Below, one piece after another: positions 52,134 to 60,771 of a stretch of 64,000 bases of DNA. The notes under the pieces are model-generated. The model was not told where the DNA came from and ran no database searches. It saw only the letters and a program-made list of their open reading frames with translations. The stretch is from Chloroflexota bacterium (GTDB taxonomy: Bacteria > Chloroflexota > Anaerolineae > Anaerolineales > E44-bin32), in assembly GCA_022561385.1 (NCBI GenBank), contig JADFRG010000002.1:62001-126000 (forward strand), given 5' to 3'. Each line of letters starts with the position of its first letter. The first letter of the stretch is position 1. The translations under genes and the position numbers were made by a program.

Positions 52134-53701
52134 CAGGGTATTCCCTCCATCCCGCCCAGCACAAATTGGAACACTATCGAGTTGATCAGTCGCTCGACCG
52201 GTGCACGATCATCCGTGAACACAATGTCTGTCTTGGGCGGGGTTCGGATATTTGCGATGGCACGGTTCAGCACCTGGAGCAATTCAGGCGGCGCCCCACT
52301 GTCTTCCAGAGCCAACAGGTTACCGACCAGGTTGGTCGCGAGGGTAGGTTTGCGCGTTGCATAAAGAATTGAATTGAAGCTTCCCGGGACATCCACCAGA
52401 TGCACCGAGGGAAGGACGACCTGGATGGTCCCCGTCATGGCCTCGATTAACCTTCTGTCCTCAGCGGTACGACCCACATTTATGGCCAGAACCCCCAGTT
52501 CGTCGAGATGCTCCGCCACGTTCTGGAAAAACTCGACCGACGTAAGTTGCCAGGGGATGTAAGGCGCGCGATAAGCGTCGATCACGATAACCGAATAAAG
52601 CTGCTGGCTCTGTTGGAGGCCCCAGCGGCCATCGGCCACGATTGCATTTAGATTGGGCTCGTTCATGTCGAAGTACTCGCGGCCGACGCGAATGATTTCC
52701 GGATCGATTTCCCATCCGTCGATCGGTACCGGTCCGAAAACATCCGAATACTGTTTCGCAATTGTTCCGGCTGCTAATCCGATAATCCCCACTCGTTTCA
52801 GGTCGTCCAGCTCGAACGGGGGGCGATTGAAAAAAGGCGCGGCCAGAAACATCTCCCACGTTCCATAACCGTACGGCGGAGCACCTTCCTCCGGCAAATA
52901 TATCGAATGTTCTGCCAAGCCTTCGTTCAGGTAGAGCACGCGCACCCCGTTGTTCTCCACGACCTGTATGTAATTGTAGGAGGATTCGGTTTCGTATAAC
53001 GAACCGTCCTTGATGGGGCCCTCAAGCACCAGGACGGACAGCCCGATCAGAACGAATGGCATCCACGCGTATCGAAGCATTCTGCGCGTGCCGCTCTCGT
53101 AGGCCAAGCCTCCAAGTGCAACAACCAGAAGCACCAAACTGAACAACAAGAAGGTGCGCGCGGTGCCCACGGTTGGGATCAGCCACAACACGGGCAGAAA
53201 CGTTCCGAGAATGGAACCCACCGTGGATAACGCATACACCCTTCCCGCGGTACGGCCCGCTTCCCTCGTCTCGGTGATCGAAAGACGGATCGCGAAGGGG
53301 GATACGCAGGCCAGCAGCGTGATAGGCACCACAAATAGAATAAGCACCGAAACGAAGGAGCCGGCCATAATAGCGGCGTCCAGTGCCTGCACTGCGACCG
53401 CCGCCTGGCGAAGCACCGGCCTGGCAACCAGCGGCACCATGCCCGCAGTAAATGCCGCCCATGCGATGATGCGGTAGAAGGTATCGGCATGGGGAGAGCG
53501 GTCGGCCCATCGGCCCCCAATGAAGTAGCCGGCGGCCAAATAAATCAAGATGAGGCCGATAATGTTCGCCCACACGATATTGCTGGTACCGAACACAGTG
53601 CCGAGCAATCGGGCGGCGGTAATCTCAATAGCCAGGGTGGTCATTCCGGCCGTAAAAACGGCCAGCAGGATGAGCCTCGCGCGCGTGATCTGTCCAGTCA
53701 T
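52133..53701 (-). CDS. Fused membrane / spermidine-synthase-like protein
   Basis: A 522-residue protein: about seven to eight N-terminal membrane helices (AGMTTLAIEITAARLLGTVF, IGLILIYLAAGYFIGGRWAD), then a Rossmann methyltransferase-like domain. In it VGIIGLAAGTIAKQY takes the place of the GGGxG-D motif of spermidine synthases, followed by GWEIDPEIIRVGREYF and YSVIVIDAYRAPYIPWQLTS. Because the usual substrate-binding Asp after the Gly motif is missing, polyamine synthesis is doubtful. Proteins of this architecture are common and mostly uncharacterised. The start lies 39 nt after the stop of the neighbouring glycosyltransferase-like gene (53741). Confidence 0.85.
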   Translation of the reverse strand: MTGQITRARLILLAVFTAGMTTLAIEITAARLLGTVFGTSNIVWANIIGLILIYLAAGYFIGGRWADRSPHADTFYRIIAWAAFTAGMVPLVARPVLRQAAVAVQALDAAIMAGSFVSVLILFVVPITLLACVSPFAIRLSITETREAGRTAGRVYALSTVGSILGTFLPVLWLIPTVGTARTFLLFSLVLLVVALGGLAYESGTRRMLRYAWMPFVLIGLSVLVLEGPIKDGSLYETESSYNYIQVVENNGVRVLYLNEGLAEHSIYLPEEGAPPYGYGTWEMFLAAPFFNRPPFELDDLKRVGIIGLAAGTIAKQYSDVFGPVPIDGWEIDPEIIRVGREYFDMNEPNLNAIVADGRWGLQQSQQLYSVIVIDAYRAPYIPWQLTSVEFFQNVAEHLDELGVLAINVGRTAEDRRLIEAMTGTIQVVLPSVHLVDVPGSFNSILYATRKPTLATNLVGNLLALEDSGAPPELLQVLNRAIANIRTPPKTDIVFTDDRAPVERLINSIVFQFVLGGMEGIP

Positions 53702-53740
53702 GGGACCTGCAAACCAATCGCAGAATTGTACTAGGTCGAG

Positions 53741-54826
53741 TTATTGCGCCAGCAGGATCGCCAGTAAGGCAGACCAGAACAGGCCATAACGCAGCGGCCG
53801 CAGGAGATGTTGCGAGGCGGAAAATAAGATCACCGCCAGCACAAGCCCGCTGGCGAATCGCACCAATCCCAGCGGCTCACGAAAGGTCGAGAAGGGCAGG
53901 ATCATCACCGCCATTCCGTTCCCGAGCAACGACCAGGCTTCCGCGGAAGGCATGCCGCGCAGGATCGAACGTACGGAGGCAATCACCGCCCATATCGTGG
54001 GTAGAACAATCGTTGGCAGGAACATCAAAAGGAAAACGCCCAGCACCAGCAGGTCCTCGGACCCGATGCGGAACAATCCCATGAAGGGGATCCACTCGAA
54101 TGGCGTGGCCATCTCCCCGCCGCTCCCCAGGCCTGGGCTTCCGAAGGTCATCCAAAGCCAGGCTTGCCAGCCGATGAAGGTTATTACCGAGGCCAGATAG
54201 GTACCTAAGACGCGAGCTCTTCGCTGCTCCATCCATTCGGCCAGAATGGCGGCGAACAAGAAAACGATCGTGGTCTCTTTTGCAAATACGGCCAGCCCGA
54301 ATAAGAGCGCGCTCCACCCAGCCCTACCCCTCGCCCTTGCCAACCAACCCAAGGCCGCGAGGCCATAGGCCAGCGGTTCTCCAAGCCCGAGCCCTACCGA
54401 CGCTATCAGCCCGACCCATAAACCGTAAGACAACGCATACCAGGGGTTCAATGCCTGATCAAGAAGGTAACGTGCGACGGCCCAGGTGCCCGCCCAGTGA
54501 GCGAGCAGGCCCACAATCACCAATGACCACGGAATCCAGGCCTGCGAACCAATCGACATCACTCGGGCAACTATCGGGAGCAGGATCCGTTGATATCGAT
54601 AGGCGGGGACATCGAGCTTAGGCTCAACTTGCTCCGGGTCGGGGCTCGACGCGATGTAATAGGAAAACTGGCCGTCATACCCTGGCGAACCTGCCTCTAT
54701 TCCCTGTGAGTAGCGGGTCCCCAATTCGAAAAGTTCTATCGGCTGCCAGCCCAGGCTTGATAAGCGCCAGACGACATAAGCAGCCGCCACCAAGATCGAG
54801 ACCGTTGCGGGCCGGAACGCCCTCAT
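53741..54826 (-). CDS. Polytopic membrane glycosyltransferase-like protein
   Basis: A 361-residue protein with roughly eight to nine membrane segments. Near the N-terminus the loop GSPGYDGQFSYYIASSP, followed by YRYQRILLPIVARV, matches the family annotated around AZOBR_p60025 (cell-surface glycopolymer formation), a GT-C-like group. It is the last gene of the overlapping five-gene membrane operon and overlaps the preceding YfhO gene by 4 nt. It probably transfers a sugar from a lipid carrier outside the membrane. Confidence 0.75.
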   Translation of the reverse strand: MRAFRPATVSILVAAAYVVWRLSSLGWQPIELFELGTRYSQGIEAGSPGYDGQFSYYIASSPDPEQVEPKLDVPAYRYQRILLPIVARVMSIGSQAWIPWSLVIVGLLAHWAGTWAVARYLLDQALNPWYALSYGLWVGLIASVGLGLGEPLAYGLAALGWLARARGRAGWSALLFGLAVFAKETTIVFLFAAILAEWMEQRRARVLGTYLASVITFIGWQAWLWMTFGSPGLGSGGEMATPFEWIPFMGLFRIGSEDLLVLGVFLLMFLPTIVLPTIWAVIASVRSILRGMPSAEAWSLLGNGMAVMILPFSTFREPLGLVRFASGLVLAVILFSASQHLLRPLRYGLFWSALLAILLAQ

Positions 54827-57021
54827 TTCCGCCTCAGATACGCGAAGGCTGCCAATCCCACAAGGGTCAGCCCCAGCCCGATTGGGGCCGTAATTGGGCG
54901 GTAGCTGAAGGTCACCAAGTGTTCACCTGCCGGCACCCATAAACCCCTCATCGTCCCATTCGCGGGGTAACTCTTGGTGGCCTGACCGTCGAGCTCGGCC
55001 GCCCACCCCGGATACCAAGTATCTGCCAGTACCAGCCAGCCGCCCTCCGGCGCCTCAACCACCAGCTCCACCGAGTTTGGGCCCTTCTCTTGAACGGCGG
55101 ATACGAGGCCCGGACCGCCCTTCTCCAGCATGGGTTCGCCTTCCAGCAGTACTTTCTGGGAGGGGTCAAAGTCCGGAACCCACGCTCCGAGGATGGCCTC
55201 TGTCGGACCCGCTACCCAATCTGCGCTCGGGACAATCCAGGCGCGTTCTGGGGCCGGCACGGGAACATAACTAATTGGAACTTCGATCGCCTGCCATCCT
55301 ACGTCCATGTAGGGCAGCCATCGGTCGCGCTGAGCGGGTGGATTTCGCTCTAATTGCTCCATCCAAGCCGCATATCTTGCGGGCAGCAGAGGATCGAAGT
55401 TGTTGACGGACCTGAGTCCATCGAGCAGCAGGCTATTCGGCAATCCACTTGCGCGAGCGATCCGCCAATCGAGCTGTGGCTGAAAGCTGTCGAATCGAAA
55501 GGTGACATCGAATTTAAGTTCTCTCTCCACCGCTTCCGACATATATAACCGATGGTCGCCGGTCAGTTCTGCACTGAGCACGGTGGGCACTGAATTAAAC
55601 TTGGCCGGCAGTGTGGGATTGAGCCCACGACCCGCCACGACCAAATCGAGCACGACGACTCCCAGTGCGGCCGCGGTCCATCCTTTTCTAACCGGATCCG
55701 TTCGCAATAGTGCCAGGATGCCGGCCGCAGAAAACCAGAACCCGGCCAGGGCGATCGCGCCAATGAAAGTGGGCTGGATATCGGTTTCAAGCAGGCCAGT
55801 CAAAGCGGCGACCACCAAGACGGCAACCGCGCCGGCGGTGCCGAGGCGAAGCCAATAAAGTCTCTTCCCGACCGCGACCTGCCATCGTTCGGCCCCCATA
55901 CCTGCCAGAAGCGATATGGAGCCAACGAGCCATAGATTCCAGCGCGTGGGAGCCTGGAACATCGAAAATGTCGGCACCTTCTCGAAGAGAAAGGTGAAGA
56001 TCGGCGTATTACTCCCAAGGCTCAAAACGAATCCGACCGCTGCAATCGCGAGAAGGAACCCCTTCATGCGGCCAGGTACCTTAGATAAGAGCCCACCGAC
56101 GGCCAGGAGCAAGGGAAGCACACCCAGGTAGATCGCGTCTTCCCAGAAATTTCCGTACCCCCAGAAATCTCCCGTGGCTGGATTGCCGAAAAGATCGGGC
56201 ACGACAAGTCCCAGCAGTCGCCACGGCCAAAACGAATAGGTCAATGCCGTTTCAGGATCCAGACCCCCCGCCCGAGTAGAGACCGATACATACTCGAGCG
56301 TCGGCACGAGCTGCACGGCGGCGATGGCAAAGGCGAGCGCCCCGGCGGCCCCGAAGGCGAAAACGGCGCGTCTGGCGGACCGCGAGTGGCCACGCGCGCG
56401 ATAGACGACCCACGCCGCAGCAAGGAGAAGCGTGTACCAGGCGATCTGCGCATGTCCCGACAACCATTGCAGTCCGAACACCAGGCCTAATAAGGCCACG
56501 GTGCGAGGCTTGGGGCTTCGAGCCAAACGCTCGGTGGCCAACAGGATCCAGGGCAACCAGGCCGTGGCGGCGTTGATACTCAGGAATCCCGATCTGGCAA
56601 CCAGGTAGCCGGACATCCCATACGCAAGCCCTGAGATGGCCTGGGCAAAAGGCCCGAGCCCGATTGACCGGGCCAGCAGCGCCATCCCGAAGCCGGCCCA
56701 AATTAGGTGCAACATTACCAGGAGCGTTTGACCCCAGGCGACGTCGGTCGCCAAAAGTATCCAATTCGGCGGATACAGGAGCGCCGATTGATAGTTCGCC
56801 ATCAGCGGTGCCCCCATCCCCAGCCACGAATTCCATAGGGGCAGGTGACCTGAGAACAAGATCTGCTTGGCCACTGTGTGCCATGGAGTGAACTGGAGCA
56901 AGGGGGTGCCCCAGAAAAGCGCCCGGCCCCGGATCAGATCGATTCCGAAAAGCAGAATCGGCCCCGCGGCAATGGGCAGCCAAGGATAGGCGCTACGGGA
57001 GGCAGGTCTGATAGAAGTCAT
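54823..57021 (-). CDS. YfhO family membrane glycosyltransferase-like protein (copy 2)
   Basis: A 732-residue protein with a long multi-helix N-terminal region and a C-terminal extracytoplasmic beta domain (WLVLADTWYPGWAAELDGQA, then LVTFSYRPI). The motif GHLPLWNSWLGMGAPLMANY followed by ALLYPPNW is a YfhO hallmark. In Listeria and Bacillus, YfhO glycosylates lipoteichoic acid. It is paralogous to the 745-residue gene at 58534. It overlaps the preceding gene by 29 nt. Confidence 0.85.
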   Translation of the reverse strand: MTSIRPASRSAYPWLPIAAGPILLFGIDLIRGRALFWGTPLLQFTPWHTVAKQILFSGHLPLWNSWLGMGAPLMANYQSALLYPPNWILLATDVAWGQTLLVMLHLIWAGFGMALLARSIGLGPFAQAISGLAYGMSGYLVARSGFLSINAATAWLPWILLATERLARSPKPRTVALLGLVFGLQWLSGHAQIAWYTLLLAAAWVVYRARGHSRSARRAVFAFGAAGALAFAIAAVQLVPTLEYVSVSTRAGGLDPETALTYSFWPWRLLGLVVPDLFGNPATGDFWGYGNFWEDAIYLGVLPLLLAVGGLLSKVPGRMKGFLLAIAAVGFVLSLGSNTPIFTFLFEKVPTFSMFQAPTRWNLWLVGSISLLAGMGAERWQVAVGKRLYWLRLGTAGAVAVLVVAALTGLLETDIQPTFIGAIALAGFWFSAAGILALLRTDPVRKGWTAAALGVVVLDLVVAGRGLNPTLPAKFNSVPTVLSAELTGDHRLYMSEAVERELKFDVTFRFDSFQPQLDWRIARASGLPNSLLLDGLRSVNNFDPLLPARYAAWMEQLERNPPAQRDRWLPYMDVGWQAIEVPISYVPVPAPERAWIVPSADWVAGPTEAILGAWVPDFDPSQKVLLEGEPMLEKGGPGLVSAVQEKGPNSVELVVEAPEGGWLVLADTWYPGWAAELDGQATKSYPANGTMRGLWVPAGEHLVTFSYRPITAPIGLGLTLVGLAAFAYLRRK

Positions 57022-58537
57022 ATCCGTCCTGGCTGTCCAGGATCTCCAGGCATTCCCAATCGCTTGGCTCCCAGTTTCCGATCACGCGCTCTCGAGGTCC
57101 ATGAATCACATACGCGATTTGTTCATCTTCCAAAAGCTGCATTCGCTCTTCATTGGTCCCGGCGACGCGATAAAACTTATCGATCCTGGGCTTCAGTTCG
57201 GCCAAGCCCGCTGTCTCAGGCCCGTGGCCCGCCACGACTCGCACCGGCGCCCAGGCCGGCAGGGGATTGCTGGTCTCGAAGGAGGCCAACACAATCGCCG
57301 ACTGCCCCGCCTGCTGACCCATTCGGCGGAAGGCCTGGATCTCTTCTGAAGGTCTGAAGGCAGGCTCTCGAGGATTTAGCGAAAGCTCGAATCCACTGGC
57401 AAGAATCAACACGGTGCTGGGAATCAACAAACCAAGCAGTGCAATCCGACCCAGCCGCCTTGGACCTCGATCGAGGGTGGCCAGACCGACTGCCGCCAGC
57501 ACCGCCAGCGCAACCCAGCCGCCTTCCGGAAGGCGACGTTGAATGTTGAGCGGTGCCCACGCCAACGCCGGGATGGCGGTTGCCCAGGCGATCGGAAATA
57601 TCATCGCTTCCTGCCTTCGGCGGAGCAGGCTGCGCGCACCGATAAAAGCCGCGGGCAGCAGCACACCGAACGCTAGAAGATACAGGACCGGATGAGGCGA
57701 CAGGATGAGATTTTGAGCCGCCCAGGCCTGCAGGTATGGATCGGTATAGGCCTTATAACCCAGGTATGCCATCAGTGGAACCGAGGGCAAGACCGCCCGG
57801 CCGAGGCGTACCGCCCAGAGCTTTCGGTGAGCTCCATATCCCAGGACCACGATTGCGTGCGCGGCCAGGGCCGCAAACGCCGCGAGCAGTTCTGGAGAAT
57901 GAATTAATCCTGCGAAAAGCAGGGCGGTACCTGAGCGCCATCTTGATTCGTCCTGCAAATACCAGACGAAGCCGAGTAACATCGCCGCCCTTGCCAGCGT
58001 CAGATGCGGCAGGCTATAGATGGCCAGGAACCCGAAAGTCTCGGGCGAGTAAAACTCGAGCGGCAGGCTGCCAGCCAGCTCCGGCTGTCCCAGCAAGATC
58101 AGGAGCCAGCCCAACCCTCCGCCGATCGTTGCGACGATCACCGTCCAGCGTCGCAGGGCGATATTTTGAATAAATAAAGAGGAGAATCGATACACCGCCA
58201 GCACCAGCAGAGGGATGGCGATCACCCTGAACAAGTGGTAAAGCGCCACCAGCTGGCCATGCGAGCCGTTGCTTAATTTTCCGATCAAAAGGTACGGCAG
58301 GAACGCCAGCACGCCGGATTGTTCTGCGGTGGAATAGGGACTTCTAAAGAGCCAAGCTCCCTCAAATCCGGAGAGCATCTTTGCGATGTAGGAATTGCCA
58401 TCTTCTACCCCGATGAGGAAGCCAGTGAAAGTCCCATCCCCGGCCGAACCTACCGCTGCCAACAAATATGGCATGCTGGTCACCAGAGCCAGGATGAAGG
58501 AGTACAGTAGGACCCAACGAAATTCTCTTCGGGTCAT
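56993..58537 (-). CDS. GT-C-like polytopic membrane protein (copy 2)
   Basis: A 514-residue protein with about twelve membrane helices. TFTGFLIGVEDGNSYIAKML, then WLFRSPYS and GWLLILLGQPEL, align with the 537-residue gene at 60768 (TFTGFLLNPVDGFSYLAKMR). The acidic residues in the first loop (E-D-G) are at the position used by GT-C enzymes. The C-terminal soluble segment (MQLLEDEQIAYVIHGPRERV) resembles those of dolichyl-phosphate-mannose-type transferases. Overlaps both neighbours. Confidence 0.75.
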   Translation of the reverse strand: MTRREFRWVLLYSFILALVTSMPYLLAAVGSAGDGTFTGFLIGVEDGNSYIAKMLSGFEGAWLFRSPYSTAEQSGVLAFLPYLLIGKLSNGSHGQLVALYHLFRVIAIPLLVLAVYRFSSLFIQNIALRRWTVIVATIGGGLGWLLILLGQPELAGSLPLEFYSPETFGFLAIYSLPHLTLARAAMLLGFVWYLQDESRWRSGTALLFAGLIHSPELLAAFAALAAHAIVVLGYGAHRKLWAVRLGRAVLPSVPLMAYLGYKAYTDPYLQAWAAQNLILSPHPVLYLLAFGVLLPAAFIGARSLLRRRQEAMIFPIAWATAIPALAWAPLNIQRRLPEGGWVALAVLAAVGLATLDRGPRRLGRIALLGLLIPSTVLILASGFELSLNPREPAFRPSEEIQAFRRMGQQAGQSAIVLASFETSNPLPAWAPVRVVAGHGPETAGLAELKPRIDKFYRVAGTNEERMQLLEDEQIAYVIHGPRERVIGNWEPSDWECLEILDSQDGYDFYQTCLP

Positions 58538-60771
58538 CGCCTGATCGAGATCGATGCCAGCAAAATCAGTCCGAGGAGCGTGACGAGCGCACCGGCCATC
58601 AGTGATTTAGAGCGAAAGTTAAATTCCACTTCGTGCTCTCCGGAGCCCAACTGGACCGCGCGGAGCAGCCCTTCGTATTCGTCGAGAGCGGCCCGATCTC
58701 CGTCGATCTCCACCTCCCAGCCCGGATAAGCGACCTCGCTGAGAACCAGCCGTCCCGGTCCTGCGGCTCTAAGCAAGATCCGATTCGGGGTCCACTCCAG
58801 CACTTCCACCGGCTCCCCTGCCTCGGCCCATGCTCGCGGCCTGGCTTGAGGATTTCTGTAGTAATAGCGGCCATTCTCCCTTCGTTCGAACTCGAGACCG
58901 GTCTCTGTAATCGGATACGCAGAAACGACCTGAGAAATGGAAAGCTTTCCCATCAAAGTCAGATCGGGGTTGAAGCCCCATTCGACCTGAGGGTCGCCCT
59001 CAGGGAATGGCGGCAGCGTCACCGAATACTCCCCCTGGCTGAAACCCGTGGCTCGCGACATGTAGGCCGAGTAGGAGGCCAGCTGCAGCGGATTGATTCC
59101 ATCCGCCAATTCCATGCCCGCCGCGGCAGCATTCGGCTGAGGCAGGCTAAACGACGGCGAAAACGCGCGTTGGTTTCCCGCTTCCGCGCCCGCCGATAAA
59201 CCCGCGAGATCTGGACCCGGACGCACTTCAACGGTAGCTAGATTCACCAATCCGAGGTCGAGTACGATCAGCAAGCACCATCCCGCGATTGACCATCGCG
59301 ACCGCCTGCGGGCTGAAATCCCAGTCCAGATGACCGAGAGTCCGACCAGAGCGGCAGATACAACATAGGCCGCAGTTCGCAAAGCGGCCTGGTTGCGGAT
59401 CCAGTAGCCGAGGCCCAGCGCCAGCGTTATGCAGGCAAGTGCTCCACCGATGATTCGAATTTTCTTGAGGTCAATCCCTCCGTTAATGACCTCATCCAGT
59501 CCCATCCCGGCCAGCATGGCTAGAGCAAAGGATGAGAGAAATAAAATTCGGGGAGGTACACGCAGTTGGCCGAATCCCGGCACAAGCCCAGACACCAGAC
59601 CGTAGACCGGGGTCAGGTCACCAAGGGCCAGGACGAACGAGACGGTGACAACTCCCACCCAGAACCACTTTCCTGGAGCACGACTGGACAGCGCGATCAG
59701 GGCCAGAAAAAGCACTCCAGCCCCGGCGTAAACCTGCCACTCTGGCCATCCGGCGTACTCAGGAGCCAATACATTCGGTAGATAGGCGGGGGGCAGGCCA
59801 AGTGCGGTTGAATCAGTTAAGGATAGGTTTGCGCGAGTACTGAGCGACAAAAATTCCCCCATGGGAATGGCCAGTACTGCCGAAATGGAGAGCGACATGA
59901 ACCCCGCCACGATAAGCGACGAGGCCGCCCGTTTCCACTTCATCCCTCTTTCCCACGTCAGGTTCCCTTCACTTTGCGACCTTTCGAGCGCTGGTAATCG
60001 TTCTGCGCCCGAATCTTCTCTTCCCTCGAATTGTAGTTCCCGCCCTCGGGCCTGCAAACCAGGCGTGGACACTTCGAGCCCCGCAGTGGTGGCATTTTTC
60101 CCTCCGTCCTCTGTAACGGCTCGTTGGCTATGCGCAAAACGCCAAACAGCAAACGCTCCCGATAACAACGCCGATGGCAAGTACCAACGCGGGTCGATTA
60201 GAAAAACCAGCCCCAGCGCGCCTCCCGCGAGTGCTGCGGACGCCAGGCGCCTCCCATTCATTTCGCGGACCGCGGCCTCAAAGGCAAGCAAAACCCAGGG
60301 AGTCCAATAGACGGCAAAAACCAGCGAAACGTGCCCGAGCCCAAGATGCCCAATTAGCTTCGGCATCCCCGCAAACGCCAGGCCGGTCACAATGGCTGGA
60401 CCCGACGTGATCCCCAGGGATCGCGCAAGCTTCCACATGCCAAAACCACCCCAAGCGATGTGGAGCCATGCCAGCAAATTGAATGCCACACCTGGATTTA
60501 ACACGAACGCTAGCCAGTTTGGCGGGTAAAACAATCCAGAAAGCGGATCGGCCGCGAAAGGGGCGCCCGAGAGGATCATGGGATTCCAGAGAGGCACTTG
60601 TCCCCATTCGATCAGTGACCGACGCACAAAGGCCGCGTTCGGCCAATGAGATATCAGGAGATCCGAATATGCTCCCCCACGCCAATAAAGGACCCCGCTT
60701 GGATCGCCAATCAGGGGCGCTAGCCATATCAGGCCGGAGAACAGGAATATGAAGGCGATGGCTGCAGTCAA
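58534..60771 (-). CDS. YfhO family membrane glycosyltransferase-like protein (copy 1)
   Basis: A 745-residue paralogue of the gene at 54823: GQVPLWNPMILSGAPFAADP, then GLFYPPNW, and a C-terminal beta domain with LVLSEVAYPGWEVEIDG and HEVEFNFRSKS. Unlike copy 2 it carries a hydrophilic insertion of about 60 residues (KNATTAGLEVSTPGLQARG, RLPALERSQSEGNLTWERG) between membrane helices, around 59950-60130. Overlaps both neighbours by 4 nt. Confidence 0.85.
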   Translation of the reverse strand: MTAAIAFIFLFSGLIWLAPLIGDPSGVLYWRGGAYSDLLISHWPNAAFVRRSLIEWGQVPLWNPMILSGAPFAADPLSGLFYPPNWLAFVLNPGVAFNLLAWLHIAWGGFGMWKLARSLGITSGPAIVTGLAFAGMPKLIGHLGLGHVSLVFAVYWTPWVLLAFEAAVREMNGRRLASAALAGGALGLVFLIDPRWYLPSALLSGAFAVWRFAHSQRAVTEDGGKNATTAGLEVSTPGLQARGRELQFEGREDSGAERLPALERSQSEGNLTWERGMKWKRAASSLIVAGFMSLSISAVLAIPMGEFLSLSTRANLSLTDSTALGLPPAYLPNVLAPEYAGWPEWQVYAGAGVLFLALIALSSRAPGKWFWVGVVTVSFVLALGDLTPVYGLVSGLVPGFGQLRVPPRILFLSSFALAMLAGMGLDEVINGGIDLKKIRIIGGALACITLALGLGYWIRNQAALRTAAYVVSAALVGLSVIWTGISARRRSRWSIAGWCLLIVLDLGLVNLATVEVRPGPDLAGLSAGAEAGNQRAFSPSFSLPQPNAAAAGMELADGINPLQLASYSAYMSRATGFSQGEYSVTLPPFPEGDPQVEWGFNPDLTLMGKLSISQVVSAYPITETGLEFERRENGRYYYRNPQARPRAWAEAGEPVEVLEWTPNRILLRAAGPGRLVLSEVAYPGWEVEIDGDRAALDEYEGLLRAVQLGSGEHEVEFNFRSKSLMAGALVTLLGLILLASISIRR

